From the NCBI GenBank assembly GCA_030729385.1, contig JANQXM010000042.1, positions 120,336-172,360 of the forward strand: a stretch of DNA of 52,025 nt, written 5' to 3'. The position numbers were made by a program, and so were the translations under genes. Positions 9,619 through 18,291 of the stretch are shown in pieces (within the stretch, counting starts at the first letter, position 1; each line of letters begins with the position of its first letter). The notes under the pieces were generated by a model. That model did no database searches. It worked only from the letters and a program-made list of their open reading frames with translations, and was not told the origin of the DNA. Source of the DNA: Opitutales bacterium (lineage in GTDB: Bacteria > Verrucomicrobiota > Verrucomicrobiia > Opitutales > Coraliomargaritaceae).

Positions 9619-10140
9619 ATGCGTATTAATTCTATTAATGTATGCTTTGTCGCGCTTGCCGTGACAGTATCTGCTTTGACTTTATCTGCTGCTGACACGG
9701 GTTCCGATGCGGACCGTATTGCTCGTTTGGAGGCTCGTTTGATCGAGTTGGAATCTCGTTTGTCTGATACAGAGCAGGAAACGAAAGAAGTGAAGGTTTT
9801 AGCTTCCAGCGCAGCAGCGACTGGCGGCAATGCTTCTATTCTAGGTAATCAAGCCACTTTCGACATTTTAGCTGGGAGCGCATGGCGCAACCTTCGCTGG
9901 ACTCAAGAAGAGCAGTGGGCAGGCATTCGTAAAGGGATGACTGAAGAGCAAGTGATCGAGCTTCTTGGCGCACCGCCTCGCTCGGTGAAGTCACTTAAGC
10001 CACGTGTGGACAAAGTCGCTTACTACGAAACCAGCATGCGTGATCACTCAGGCGCCCTTCGTGGCAATATATCTTTTAAGAAAGGCAAGGTAATTGCTTT
10101 TCAAAAACCCAATTTCAAAGCAGTGAAGTCGGCTCAATAG
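9619..10140 (+). CDS. Exported coiled-coil protein with BamE/SmpA-like domain
   Basis: A 173-residue secreted protein. The signal peptide covers about residues 1-24 (cut near LSAAD). Residues 27-60 form a heptad-rich coiled coil (RIARLEARLIELESRLSD). The C-terminal 80 residues read as a BamE/OmlA-like domain: WAGIRKGMTEEQVIELLGAPPR followed by a two-strand YYET...GNISFKKGKVIAFQ end. BamE-type domains are used in outer-membrane assembly or peptidoglycan contact, but no lipobox cysteine is present, so this is not BamE itself. It lies 57 bases upstream of the porin-like gene on the same strand, so a role in barrel assembly or as a periplasmic spacer is possible (inference). Confidence 0.7.
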   Translation: MRINSINVCFVALAVTVSALTLSAADTGSDADRIARLEARLIELESRLSDTEQETKEVKVLASSAAATGGNASILGNQATFDILAGSAWRNLRWTQEEQWAGIRKGMTEEQVIELLGAPPRSVKSLKPRVDKVAYYETSMRDHSGALRGNISFKKGKVIAFQKPNFKAVKSAQ

Positions 10141-10163
10141 CTTGCGGAACTGTTTAGGAACAA

Positions 10164-10190
10164 CAAACAAAACAAACAAAACAAACAAAA
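10164..10190 (+). repeat. Three tandem copies of CAAACAAAA in the leader of the porin-like gene
   Basis: Exactly three copies of the nonamer CAAACAAAA end 7 bases before the ATG of the porin-like gene. The leader has no G over this stretch, so it cannot fold and has no Shine-Dalgarno sequence. CAA-rich unstructured leaders are known to promote ribosome binding, so it may act as a translation enhancer for an abundant outer-membrane protein (inference). Confidence 0.8.
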
Positions 10191-10197
10191 CTACACT

Positions 10198-11214
10198 ATG
10201 AAAAACACAATTGCTATCGCATCTGCATTTATTGCAGCTTCTAGCTTTTCGACTGCGGAGATCGTTGTTAACGATTTCCTTTCGTTCGAAGGCTTTGTAG
10301 ATTCCTCTTACTGGCACTCTGATACTGATTCAGACAATCCTTCCGAAAGCGGTAGCGCAAACAGCTACCAAGTCGACCAAGTTGAAATCAGCTGGTTGTT
10401 TAACTTCGACACAGTGACTGCTCAAATCGATCTTCAGTATGAAGGTGACAGCAATCTTACTACTGGCGCCGATGGCGAGCTCGTTGAGCAAGCGTTCGTG
10501 AACTACGCACTCGGCAATGGTGATGTTATCACTGCTGGTCGCTATGCGTCGATGCTTGGCTTCGAAGCGTTTGAGCCAACTGGTCTCTACCAGTACTCCA
10601 CAGCCTATAGCATGTCTGGCCTTCCAGGTTACGCACAGGGTGTGAAATACACACGTGAGTCCGATACTTCCTTCTTCGGTATCTCGATCCAAGACGAAGC
10701 GTTTAACAATGGTGCCAATTCTCTTGGCGGCAATAACAACGACGGCAGCTATGCTGTTGAGCTTGCGTACTCGCAGGTTCTCGGCAACGGCATCGCGGTA
10801 TTCCTTGGTGGTGCCTATGAAGATGGCGATGCACTGGGTGATACTTACATCATTAACGCATACACAACCTACGAAACAGGCGCATGGCTGTTCGCTGCTG
10901 AAGTGAACTTCTTCAAGAGCGAAAACATTTTGTTCTCCTTCACGGGTGCTGATGTTGATGTGCTCAGTGGTTTGCTGATGGCTAACTACGCGTACAGCGA
11001 CACTGCTTCGGTAACAGCCCGTGTGAGCTATGAAGAAGTTGATGAGAATGGTGCTGTTGATGAATTCATCAAATATACATTGGCTCACAACAAAGCGCTT
11101 GCCGAAAACCTCGCTCTGATCGTAGAGGTCAGTTATAGTGAGTTCGATCTCGACGGCAATACAGACGATGCAGACGCACTCGAACTAGCGGTTGAGCTTC
11201 TCTTCACATTCTAA
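10198..11214 (+). CDS. Outer-membrane beta-barrel, porin-like (BBP2-type)
   Basis: A 338-residue outer-membrane protein. A signal peptide is cut near residue 20 (SSFSTAEI). The mature part is made of alternating hydrophobic/polar strands of 9-11 residues separated by acidic Asp/Asn/Gly loops, such as SDTDSDNPSESGS. It ends with Phe (ELLFTF), the terminal aromatic recognised by the BAM machinery. The sequence fits the putative beta-barrel porin-2 group common in Verrucomicrobiota. The very acidic loops suggest a cation-attracting channel, but the substrate cannot be read from the sequence. The leader carries three CAAACAAAA copies and a strong terminator follows, both fitting a highly expressed gene. 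Confidence 0.8.
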   Translation: MKNTIAIASAFIAASSFSTAEIVVNDFLSFEGFVDSSYWHSDTDSDNPSESGSANSYQVDQVEISWLFNFDTVTAQIDLQYEGDSNLTTGADGELVEQAFVNYALGNGDVITAGRYASMLGFEAFEPTGLYQYSTAYSMSGLPGYAQGVKYTRESDTSFFGISIQDEAFNNGANSLGGNNNDGSYAVELAYSQVLGNGIAVFLGGAYEDGDALGDTYIINAYTTYETGAWLFAAEVNFFKSENILFSFTGADVDVLSGLLMANYAYSDTASVTARVSYEEVDENGAVDEFIKYTLAHNKALAENLALIVEVSYSEFDLDGNTDDADALELAVELLFTF

Positions 11215-11254
11215 TTGGGCCTCGCCTAATTAGATCGTAAAGAAAACTTATTTC

Positions 11255-11286
11255 AAAGCCCTCCGACTTCGGTCGGGGGGCTTTTT
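11255..11286 (+). terminator. Rho-independent terminator between the porin-like gene and hemA
   Basis: An 11-bp GC-rich stem with the very stable C(TTCG)G tetraloop, then a TTTTT run on the plus strand. An A-rich side (AAAG before the stem) gives some T-run on the minus strand, so it may also stop hemA transcripts, which end 11 bases away. Confidence 0.92.
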
Positions 11287-11296
11287 CTTTGCTCGG

Positions 11297-12346
11297 TTAC
11301 GAGCGCGACATGAGCTCGCGACGGCGCAGCTGCAGCCAAAGCGTCCATGCATGGCGCTTGAGGATTTCGCGGGCATGGTCGATCTCCGCGCGGCGTTGCT
11401 CTAAGTTTTCGTTCGCGATCGCGGAGAGGTCGTCGAGATTGTATAGGTAGACGTTTTCCAGCTTCTCCACGTCGGGCGCAATGTCGCGAGGCATCGCAAG
11501 GTCGATGAGGAAGCAAGGGCGCTCTGGGCGCTGCTTGAGTGCAGGAGTTAGGTTCCCTTGACTTAGAATTGTGGTTGGTGCAGCAGTGGAGCAAATAATA
11601 ATGTCGAAATGCTCGAGTTGTGCTTCGAAGTCGCTGAATTCAATGGCGGCGCCGCCTAGTTGGTGCGCCAGTTTGTGAGCATTTTCAAATGTGCGACTGC
11701 TGACTGTGATGTCCGCGACGCCGCGACTTTTGAGTGCTTGGGCGGTCTTTTCGCTGACGTCGCCGCTGCCCAGTAGTAGGACGCGGCTACTGTTGAGCTT
11801 GCCAAAAATCCGGCTGGCGAGGTCGACCGCGACGTTGCCGATACTGATTTGACCACGAGTGATCGCAGTTTGTGAGCGAGCGGACTTGGCGGCTTGAAAG
11901 CTTTTCTCAAAGAGGCGGTTGAGCACGGTGCTGGTGCAGCCCGCGTCGCGTGCGCTGGCGTAGGCACCCTTCATTTGACCTAAGATGTCGGTTTCGCCAA
12001 CCATTTGAGAGTCTAGGCCTGTGCAGACCTCCAGCGCATGCTGGAGCGCCTCAAGGTTGGTGTGCCAGAAAGAGTGCGCGTCAAACAGCTCACGACTCAG
12101 TCCATGCTCTTGGCAAAGGAGGTCGCGTATGCGCGGCTCGATGTCTGGCGTCGTCGCCAGTCCATAGATCTCGAGGCGATTACAGGTATTCACGACGAGA
12201 CATTCTCGGATATCTTCGTCGGCGTAGATTTTCTTTTGCAGGCTTTGGGTCTGTTCTGCAGTCAGGGAAAAGCGTTCACGGACCTCAAGCGGCGCTTGAT
12301 GATGGGAACTCCCTAAGACAAACAATGACTGCAATACCTCGCTCAT
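11297..12346 (-). CDS. hemA: Glutamyl-tRNA reductase, short form lacking the C-terminal dimerisation domain
   Basis: Reduces glutamyl-tRNA to glutamate-1-semialdehyde, the first committed step of C5 haem synthesis. The catalytic domain is clear: [12 protein letters not shown] (residues 13-24) and Cys55 in [10 protein letters not shown]. The NADPH domain is also present ([17 protein letters not shown]), as is [12 protein letters not shown]. At 349 residues it is about 70 shorter than the usual 415-420: the chain stops soon after [15 protein letters not shown], where the linker helix and dimerisation domain normally continue. The stop is followed 11 bases on by a terminator, so this does not look like a fresh frameshift. 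It is 15 bases downstream of hemX. Confidence 0.93.
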   Translation of the reverse strand: MSEVLQSLFVLGSSHHQAPLEVRERFSLTAEQTQSLQKKIYADEDIRECLVVNTCNRLEIYGLATTPDIEPRIRDLLCQEHGLSRELFDAHSFWHTNLEALQHALEVCTGLDSQMVGETDILGQMKGAYASARDAGCTSTVLNRLFEKSFQAAKSARSQTAITRGQISIGNVAVDLASRIFGKLNSSRVLLLGSGDVSEKTAQALKSRGVADITVSSRTFENAHKLAHQLGGAAIEFSDFEAQLEHFDIIICSTAAPTTILSQGNLTPALKQRPERPCFLIDLAMPRDIAPDVEKLENVYLYNLDDLSAIANENLEQRRAEIDHAREILKRHAWTLWLQLRRRELMSRS

Positions 12347-12361
12347 ACAGATAATGACAGC

Positions 12362-13204
12362 TTACTTGGCGTCCGTGGTGGCGCTGGAGCTTGGGATAGA
12401 TTCGGTGTGGCGCGCAGATTGGACGGGCCAGAGTGAAGCCATTGCGAGGAGAAAGAGTATGATGGCAGCGATGGCGTGCCGACGTGTGACTAGCTTCTTT
12501 TGCAAACGCAGGATGACAACGACGATGTAGCCAGCCCAAATGAAGCAAGTCACCCCGAGTTTAAACATGGGCACTAAGTGGGGGTTATTAATCCAGAAAA
12601 CAGCTCCAAAGAGAAGGGCGGCAGTGAGGAAAATGACACCAGTGATCATGAGCCGCTTGGCCATGAGGTCGAGCTGCTGGACGGAGGGCAGGTATTGGTA
12701 GAGCCCTTTGAATTGTTTCTTTTTAAGCCCGTGTTGCTGGATCAGAAACATCACGGAAACCAATGCCACGATGGCAAATACCCCGTAGCTAAAGATGGCC
12801 AGTGCGGCGTGTAATTCGATCCAGGGGTTACCGCCGAAGATACCCGCTGGGTATGGTTGATCCCATGCCGGCAGTAGTAGGCTCCCGCCAGAGAGCAGTG
12901 CGGTCAACCCTGCCACAAAAAAGCCAAGTAGCCGTAGCCTGAAGACCGGACCGACGATGAAATACAGTAGCACGAGCGACCAAGCGATGAACTGGGCGAT
13001 TTCGAAGGTATTGCCCAATGGGCATGCCTTGATAGCGGCACCACGTAGGTTGAGCCCTAAGGTCTGAATGAGAAACCCACCACTGAGAAGTGCAAACATC
13101 GCCGCTCGCGGGTATGGCTTTTTTAAGAGCAGCGCGATACAGCCAAAGAGAAAAGCAGCCAGATAGATCGTGGCGCCGATCGCAAAAGCGGTTCGGTCAG
13201 TCAT
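12362..13204 (-). CDS. hemX: HemX/CcsA-type cytochrome c assembly membrane protein
   Basis: About 280 residues with eight hydrophobic segments. Family features include [20 protein letters not shown], with the histidine conserved in CcsA/HemX proteins. In Bacillus, HemX lowers HemA levels; CcsA/ResC relatives move haem for cytochrome c maturation. Sitting 15 bases before hemA on the same strand, the HemX role in controlling 5-aminolevulinate synthesis is the better guess (inference). The long WWD loop of a full CcsA is not obvious in the sequence. Start chosen at 13204 (MTDRTAF); an ATG six codons earlier (13222) is also possible. Confidence 0.85.
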   Translation of the reverse strand: MTDRTAFAIGATIYLAAFLFGCIALLLKKPYPRAAMFALLSGGFLIQTLGLNLRGAAIKACPLGNTFEIAQFIAWSLVLLYFIVGPVFRLRLLGFFVAGLTALLSGGSLLLPAWDQPYPAGIFGGNPWIELHAALAIFSYGVFAIVALVSVMFLIQQHGLKKKQFKGLYQYLPSVQQLDLMAKRLMITGVIFLTAALLFGAVFWINNPHLVPMFKLGVTCFIWAGYIVVVILRLQKKLVTRRHAIAAIILFLLAMASLWPVQSARHTESIPSSSATTDAK

Positions 13205-13308
13205 AGCGATGTCTTGCAGCATGTTTGGCGGGCGATGGAGTTAGGTCAGTTTGTTATACTGAATAACCAATAGCGGAGGGCGTGCCTTATCAAGGCTTCT
13301 CTCTGGGC

Positions 13309-14376
13309 TTAACGCTGGATATAAGCAGGAGGCGTTGCGTGGGCATGCTCCAATTCACCCGCTTGCCATGCTTTGACTTTGTCGACGAGGAACTCGATGA
13401 ACTTCGGGTGCTCGTTGAGGCAAGGGATTTGCTCGAACTCTTCGCCGCCTGCTTCCAAGAAAATGTCGCGGCCCTCTTCGGCGATTTCTTCTAAAGTTTC
13501 TAGGCAATCGGCGGTGAAGGCGGGGCACATCACTTTGACTCGTTTACAGCCGTCCTCTGCGAGTTTTTCCAATGTCTTGTCTGTGTAAGGTTGGAGCCAT
13601 GGATCACGACCTAGACGAGACTGGAATGTGATCATGTATTTGTCCTTAGGCAGTCCAGCGGCGGCGACAAATTTTTCGACTGTCATCGCACATTGATGGC
13701 GGTAGCAGGTGCCATGGGCTGGGTGGCAGGTGTTGCAGCAGTCGTGTGTGGTGAGGCAGTGGTTGTGCGACGGGTCTCCTTTAACGAGGTGACGTTGTGG
13801 TATGCCGTGGAAAGAAAAAACGAGTTTATCAAAGTCGCCTTTTTCGATCGCAGGGCGTGCGTTCTCGACCATGGCTTCGATGTAGGCTGGATCTTGGTAG
13901 AATGGCTGCAAGAGCGTGGTCTTCATGTCCGGCTTTTGGGCGCGAATCGCATCCATTGTGTGCACGACAGCTGTTTCATAGCTCGACATGGCGTAGTGCG
14001 GATACATGGGAACGATAAAGAGATCATCCACGCCCTGCTCGATGAGTCTGGCGATGGCGTCTGGTGTGGACGGTGTGCCGTAGCGCATGCCTAATTCCAC
14101 GGGAACGTCGACTTGCTCTGCTAGCTTTGCGCGTTGCCCTTCCGAGATCAGAATGAGCGGCGAACCTTCATCGCGCCAGATACTGGCATAGGCTTCGGCA
14201 GATTCTTTTGGGCGTGTTGGTAGAATCAGGCAGTTGACGATAAACCATCGAATCGGGAAAGGCGCATCGAGCACTCGACCGTCCATAAGGAATTCGCGCA
14301 GGTAGCGGCGAACGTCGCTGACTTCGGTGGAGTCGGGTGAGCCGAGATTGAGGAGTATGACGCCTTGCTTTGACAT
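13309..14376 (-). CDS. hemH: Ferrochelatase with a cysteine/histidine-rich insertion
   Basis: Inserts iron into protoporphyrin IX to make haem. It has 355 residues from [14 protein letters not shown]. Key parts are LNLGSPDS at the N-terminus, [11 protein letters not shown], the catalytic His190 in [10 protein letters not shown], and [15 protein letters not shown] with [15 protein letters not shown] near the end. Compared with the E. coli protein there is an extra segment at about 204-230 carrying Cys207, 213, 214, 217, 224 and 229 and several His. Some bacterial ferrochelatases have a similar HCL...CC...CYRHQC segment. The start at 14376 is preferred to the extended frame at 14424; 14382 is also possible. 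hemX and hemA follow on the same strand after about 100 bases. Confidence 0.96.
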   Translation of the reverse strand: MSKQGVILLNLGSPDSTEVSDVRRYLREFLMDGRVLDAPFPIRWFIVNCLILPTRPKESAEAYASIWRDEGSPLILISEGQRAKLAEQVDVPVELGMRYGTPSTPDAIARLIEQGVDDLFIVPMYPHYAMSSYETAVVHTMDAIRAQKPDMKTTLLQPFYQDPAYIEAMVENARPAIEKGDFDKLVFSFHGIPQRHLVKGDPSHNHCLTTHDCCNTCHPAHGTCYRHQCAMTVEKFVAAAGLPKDKYMITFQSRLGRDPWLQPYTDKTLEKLAEDGCKRVKVMCPAFTADCLETLEEIAEEGRDIFLEAGGEEFEQIPCLNEHPKFIEFLVDKVKAWQAGELEHAHATPPAYIQR

Positions 14377-14491
14377 GGGCATAGAGAAGGGCAGCAAAAC
14401 GGAACTTGTCAAACCGAAGGTCACAGTTGCGTCTGCACAGTAATGTTACTTCGCATGGAGTTGACACATTGGGCGTCTTTGCTATCACCTT

Positions 14492-15109
14492 GTGACTCAG
14501 ATGGGCACAGGTCTTAAATATCGCGTCCTTGTTCTGAACCGACTGTGGCAAGCAGTTAACATCGTCGGCGTTCAGCGCGCCTTCAGCCTCTTATTGCAAG
14601 ACCATGCACAGGTGATCTACACGGGCGACGAGAGTTTTCGGATGATGGATTCGGTCGCTTGGTTGGCTCTTTCCGAAGAGGAATCGCCGGATGATAATGA
14701 GGCTTACGTGCAGACTGTTCGTATGCGTATCCGTGTGCCGAAGGTGTTGCTCTTGCGCGAATATGACCAATTGCCAGTGCAGGAAGTGCGGTTTTCCCGG
14801 GAGAGCCTTTTTGAGCGCGACAACTATCGCTGCCAGTATTGCGGCGATAACTTTGAAGAGAAGCATTTGAACATGGATCACGTCATCCCGAAGGATCGTG
14901 GCGGACGCACTTCTTGGGAAAATATTGTGACCTCGTGTATCAAATGTAATTCACGGAAGGCGAATCGATTGCCGCACCAAGCTAGTATGCACTTAATTCG
15001 TAAACCGGAACGCCCTCGTTGGCGGCCTTTTATCAGTTCGTTAATCGGTCAGGATTATGACTCTGACTGGGACAACTTTATTAAGCTAAAGAAGCAGGGG
15101 AGTGCTTAG
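14492..15109 (+). CDS. HNH endonuclease-domain protein
   Basis: A 205-residue protein of the stand-alone HNH type widespread in free-living bacteria. The N-terminal half begins VLVLNRLWQAVNIVGVQRAFSLL, typical of this group. The HNH motif follows at about residues 110-155: CQYCGD, then LNMDHVIPKDRGGRTSWENIVTSCIKCNSRKANR. The two CxxC pairs form the zinc knuckle, and the His of MDHV is the catalytic general base. No partner methylase or phage gene is nearby, so it is not obviously a restriction enzyme. An ATG three codons in (14501) is another possible start. The stop overlaps the convergent yhbY stop by 4 bases. Confidence 0.88.
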   Translation: MTQMGTGLKYRVLVLNRLWQAVNIVGVQRAFSLLLQDHAQVIYTGDESFRMMDSVAWLALSEEESPDDNEAYVQTVRMRIRVPKVLLLREYDQLPVQEVRFSRESLFERDNYRCQYCGDNFEEKHLNMDHVIPKDRGGRTSWENIVTSCIKCNSRKANRLPHQASMHLIRKPERPRWRPFISSLIGQDYDSDWDNFIKLKKQGSA

Positions 15110-15396
15110 GCTGACGCTTCCGGCATTTCGCGGAAGAAGACGGCTGTCTTGCCGACACCGCCGATGTATTCACAACCACGTTTCTCGACGATTTCCTCGC
15201 TATAGCCTTTGATGGCGGCACGCTCTGCTTCGAAGCGGATCTTGATGAGACCGTTTTTAAGCAGGGCCATTTCGATTTCGCCCATGACTGTCTCGCTCAG
15301 ACCTTGCTTGCCAACGTGAAGGTGGGGCTTGAGCCGTTGGGCGAGGCCGCGCAGCTCCTTTTTCTCGGCGCTGGAGAGTGGTGTATTTTCTTCCAT
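15106..15396 (-). CDS. yhbY: YhbY/CRM-domain RNA-binding protein
   Basis: A 96-residue single CRM domain: LRGLAQRLKPHLHVGKQG, then a helix (TVMGEIEMALLKNGLIKIRF) and the GGVGKTAVFFR strand. In E. coli YhbY binds 23S rRNA precursors and helps 50S assembly. The start codon is 3 bases after the thrS stop, so thrS-yhbY is an operon linking two translation genes. It overlaps the convergent HNH gene by 4 bases at the stop codons. Confidence 0.92.
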   Translation of the reverse strand: MEENTPLSSAEKKELRGLAQRLKPHLHVGKQGLSETVMGEIEMALLKNGLIKIRFEAERAAIKGYSEEIVEKRGCEYIGGVGKTAVFFREMPEASA

Positions 15397-15399
15397 AGC

Positions 15400-17235
15400 T
15401 TAATCCTTCGGGTCTGGAAGCGTTTTGTCGGCAATATTCTGCAGGAGCTCTCCCATGAATTGGGCGGGCGTTTTGAGGCCTTCCAGCGCTTTGTTGGCGC
15501 GGGAGTTGACTTTAACCAAGCCTTCTTCTGCCTCTTGTTTGCCAAGCACGAGGAAGTTGGGCACCTTGTCGAGGTGGCACTTGCGGATCTTAGCGCCGAG
15601 TTTGTCGGCGATGGCGTCGACGGTGACGCGGATCTTTGCAGCTTTAAGGAGTTTCTCGATTTCGCGCGCTTGCGGCACGAGATCGTCATTCATGGGCAAG
15701 ATACGGACTTGCTCCGGGGCGAGCCATGTCGGGAAGCTACCGGCGAAGTGCTCGATTAGGACGCCACAGAAACGCTCCATCGAACCGAATGGTGCGCGGT
15801 GGATCATGACCGGGCGGTGCTTCTCGTTGTCGGCTCCGATATAGTTAAGGTCGAAACGTTCGGGTAAATTGTAGTCTACTTGGACAGTCCCGAGTTGCCA
15901 CTCACGGCCGATCACGTCTTTCACGACGAAGTCGATCTTAGGACCGTAGAAAGCGGCTTCGCCAGGTTCTTCGACGTAATCCACGTCGAGCGTTTGTGCG
16001 GCTTCGCGCAGGGCGGCTTCAGCTTTGTCCCACTTCGCGGCATCGCCTACATACTTGGTGGAGTCAGGGTCGCGCAGGCCGATACGGACGCGGTAGTCCG
16101 ACATGCCGAGTGTGGTGAATACGAGTTTCACCAAGTCGAGGCAGCCTTTGATTTCTTGTCCGATTTGGTCTTCGGTGCAGAAGAGGTGGGCGTCGTCTTG
16201 AGTGAATCCGCGCACACGAGTCATGCCGTTTAGTTCGCCGGACTGTTCCCAGCGGTAAACGGTGCCGAATTCGGCGAGGCGAACAGGCAGGTCGCGGTAA
16301 GAGTGTGGCTGGCTGTCGAAGACCTTGATGTGCATCGGACAGTTCATCGGCTTGAGCAGGTAGCCATCGATTTCTCCGGAATCGAGTTGATTGGAGAGGT
16401 CGCCACAAGAGCAGCCTTCGGCGGCGAGCCGTTCGACTGTGCCGGGCTCAACGATCGGCGGGAATTGCGATTCCTTGTAGTAAGGGAAGTGTCCGGATGT
16501 GCGGTAGAGACCAAGCTTGCCAATGTGCGGCGTGAAAACTTGATCGTAGTCGGCCATGCGCAGTTCTTCGGCGATGAAGTTCTGCAGCTCTTGGCGGATA
16601 ACTGCGCCATTGGGCGTCCAGAGTGTGAGGCCTGCGCCGACGGCTTCGTCGATATGGAACAGTTTCAAATCTTTGCCTAGCTTGCGGTGGTCGCGGGCTT
16701 TGGCTTGCTCCAAGCGCTCTAGGTGTTCGGTGAGTTCTTCCTTGCTTGGAAAAGCGGTGCCGTAGATGCGTTGGAGTTGTTTGTTGTTCTCGTCGCCGCG
16801 GTGATAAGCACCTGCGATGGAGAGCAGCTTAAAGGCTTTGATCTTTTTGGTGTATCCCACGTGGGGACCGGCGCAAAGATCGATAAACTCACCGTTTTGG
16901 TAGAAGCTGACTTGTTCGCCTTCGGGCACGTCGCCGAGGCGGCCGAGCTTGTAGGTCTCTTGTCCAATTTCTTTGATCTTGGCGATGGCATCTTCGCGTG
17001 AGCACTCGATGCGGGTGAAGCGCTGATTCTCTTTGATGACTTTTTTCATCTCGTCCTCGATTTTTTCGAGGTCGGTGGCGTCGAGCTTCTTATTCAGATC
17101 GATGTCGTAGTAGAAGCCACTGTCGGTCGGAGGGCCGATATCCAGCTGCGTTTCTGGGTAGAGACGTAGGATCGCGGTGGCGAGCACGTGCGAGCATGAG
17201 TGGCGGAGTTCCTCGAGTGGGGACATTTCTTTCAT
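15400..17235 (-). CDS. thrS: Threonyl-tRNA synthetase without the N-terminal TGS domain
   Basis: Charges tRNA-Thr. The 611-residue chain begins directly with the editing domain (RHSCSHVLATAI, with CAGPHV further on), so the TGS domain of about 60 residues is absent. Catalytic zinc ligands are present: Cys299 in KPMNCPMH, His in QDDAHLFC, and His in MIHRAPFGS. Editing-site residues (HSCSH, Cys121, His125) are kept. Between YYKES and the KPMNCP motif there are about 25 residues more than in E. coli, including Cys275 and Cys277 (CSCGD). The upstream gap to the SMP-30 gene is only 80 bases, so a missed N-terminus is unlikely. It forms an operon with yhbY. Confidence 0.96.
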   Translation of the reverse strand: MKEMSPLEELRHSCSHVLATAILRLYPETQLDIGPPTDSGFYYDIDLNKKLDATDLEKIEDEMKKVIKENQRFTRIECSREDAIAKIKEIGQETYKLGRLGDVPEGEQVSFYQNGEFIDLCAGPHVGYTKKIKAFKLLSIAGAYHRGDENNKQLQRIYGTAFPSKEELTEHLERLEQAKARDHRKLGKDLKLFHIDEAVGAGLTLWTPNGAVIRQELQNFIAEELRMADYDQVFTPHIGKLGLYRTSGHFPYYKESQFPPIVEPGTVERLAAEGCSCGDLSNQLDSGEIDGYLLKPMNCPMHIKVFDSQPHSYRDLPVRLAEFGTVYRWEQSGELNGMTRVRGFTQDDAHLFCTEDQIGQEIKGCLDLVKLVFTTLGMSDYRVRIGLRDPDSTKYVGDAAKWDKAEAALREAAQTLDVDYVEEPGEAAFYGPKIDFVVKDVIGREWQLGTVQVDYNLPERFDLNYIGADNEKHRPVMIHRAPFGSMERFCGVLIEHFAGSFPTWLAPEQVRILPMNDDLVPQAREIEKLLKAAKIRVTVDAIADKLGAKIRKCHLDKVPNFLVLGKQEAEEGLVKVNSRANKALEGLKTPAQFMGELLQNIADKTLPDPKD

Positions 17236-17315
17236 AGTATGAACGATTTAAAATTCAGAAGTGAGAAGACAGAAGGCTGCTCGCGAGTAGTCAATGCCAG
17301 AAAGGCGTCTACTAG

Positions 17316-18188
17316 TTACCCTTTGTAGGCGAATGCGGGGACTCCTTTGATGCCCAAGCCGTCGATGACGAAGAGTTTGCCGGCATCTGGTTCATCGTAG
17401 CCGGGCTTGAGCCCTGTCGTCACGAATAGGCGATCTAGGTTTGGCCCGCCGAAGGCGCAGGCAGTGGTTTCGATGCAGGGCAGGTCGACACGTAGGAGTT
17501 CTTTATTTTTAACGGGGTCGAAGCAAACGACGCAACCGCCGTGGCAAAACGCGACCCATAGGTTATCATCAGCATCGATGGTCATACCATCAGGGGAGCT
17601 GGCGTAGCCTTTTTCGGCGGTATCGATGACCATACGAGGGTTGCTGATCGCGCCGCTTGCGAGATTGTAATCGTAGGCGCGGATCGTTTTTGTGGGCGTG
17701 TCGATGTAGAACATCGTTTTAGCATCCGCACTCCAGCAGATGCCGTTCGAGTTAGTGACGTTGGAGATTTTTAGGCTGAGGCTGCCATCAGTTTCAAGGC
17801 AGTAGAGGTTGGCAGTGCCTTCGTTTTTGACTAGGCTGATCGTGCCGGCCCAAAAGCGCCCGGCGGGGTCGCATTTGCCGTCGTTAAAGCGATTGGCATC
17901 GCGTAGCTCGGCTTCGGGGTCGGCTAGGTTGGCTTTGGCTGCTGTCTCCGGATTGAATCGAATGAAACCAGTGTCGCCTGCGTAGATGTAATCGTTCGTA
18001 GTTGTCGGCACGACGGTGCCGATGCGTTCGCCAATCTCCCAGACTGTTTCTTCGCCGGTTTCGGGGTTGAGTTTGATCAATCGTTTGTCGTTGGTGTCGA
18101 CGTAAAGTAGGTGGTCTTGCCACCAGATCGGGGTCTCCCCCCAGAGTGCTGTATATTTGCCGATGGTAGTGATGGTAGGCGTAGTCAT
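17316..18188 (-). CDS. SMP-30/gluconolactonase-family protein
   Basis: A 290-residue six-bladed beta-propeller of the SMP-30/regucalcin/LRE type. Metal-site signatures are ALWGETPIWW (Glu18), a central NSNGICWSADAKTMFYIDT with the metal Asn, and SPDGMTIDADDNLWVA with the metal Asp. Such enzymes open sugar lactones, for example in arabinose, xylose or glucuronate oxidation. No sugar dehydrogenase or dehydratase is adjacent, so the lactone is not known. No signal peptide, so cytoplasmic. It has the same strand as thrS but an 80-base gap. Confidence 0.9.
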   Translation of the reverse strand: MTTPTITTIGKYTALWGETPIWWQDHLLYVDTNDKRLIKLNPETGEETVWEIGERIGTVVPTTTNDYIYAGDTGFIRFNPETAAKANLADPEAELRDANRFNDGKCDPAGRFWAGTISLVKNEGTANLYCLETDGSLSLKISNVTNSNGICWSADAKTMFYIDTPTKTIRAYDYNLASGAISNPRMVIDTAEKGYASSPDGMTIDADDNLWVAFCHGGCVVCFDPVKNKELLRVDLPCIETTACAFGGPNLDRLFVTTGLKPGYDEPDAGKLFVIDGLGIKGVPAFAYKG

Positions 18189-18235
18189 GTAGTAGCTTTA
18201 TTGAAGACTATACTGCACCTCGTCAATAGGTTGCC

Positions 18236-18266
18236 AAAAAAAGGCCATCGTTGATCGATGACCTTT
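18236..18266 (-). terminator. Rho-independent terminator of the gene at 18292
   Basis: On the minus strand, AAAGGTCATCG pairs with CGATGGCCTTT (one G-T pair) around a 5-base loop, followed by TTTTTTT. It lies 26 bases past the stop codon of the small secreted protein. Confidence 0.9.
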
Positions 18267-18291
18267 GATATGAAAAGTGATATAGATGCTA

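Noticed and set aside
11255-11297. Frameshift considered as the cause of the short HemA
   Set aside because: The terminator begins 11 bases after the stop, so no room remains for a lost C-terminus in any frame.
17236-17315. T-box or attenuator before thrS
   Set aside because: 80 bases of leader with no T-box sequence or terminator hairpin.
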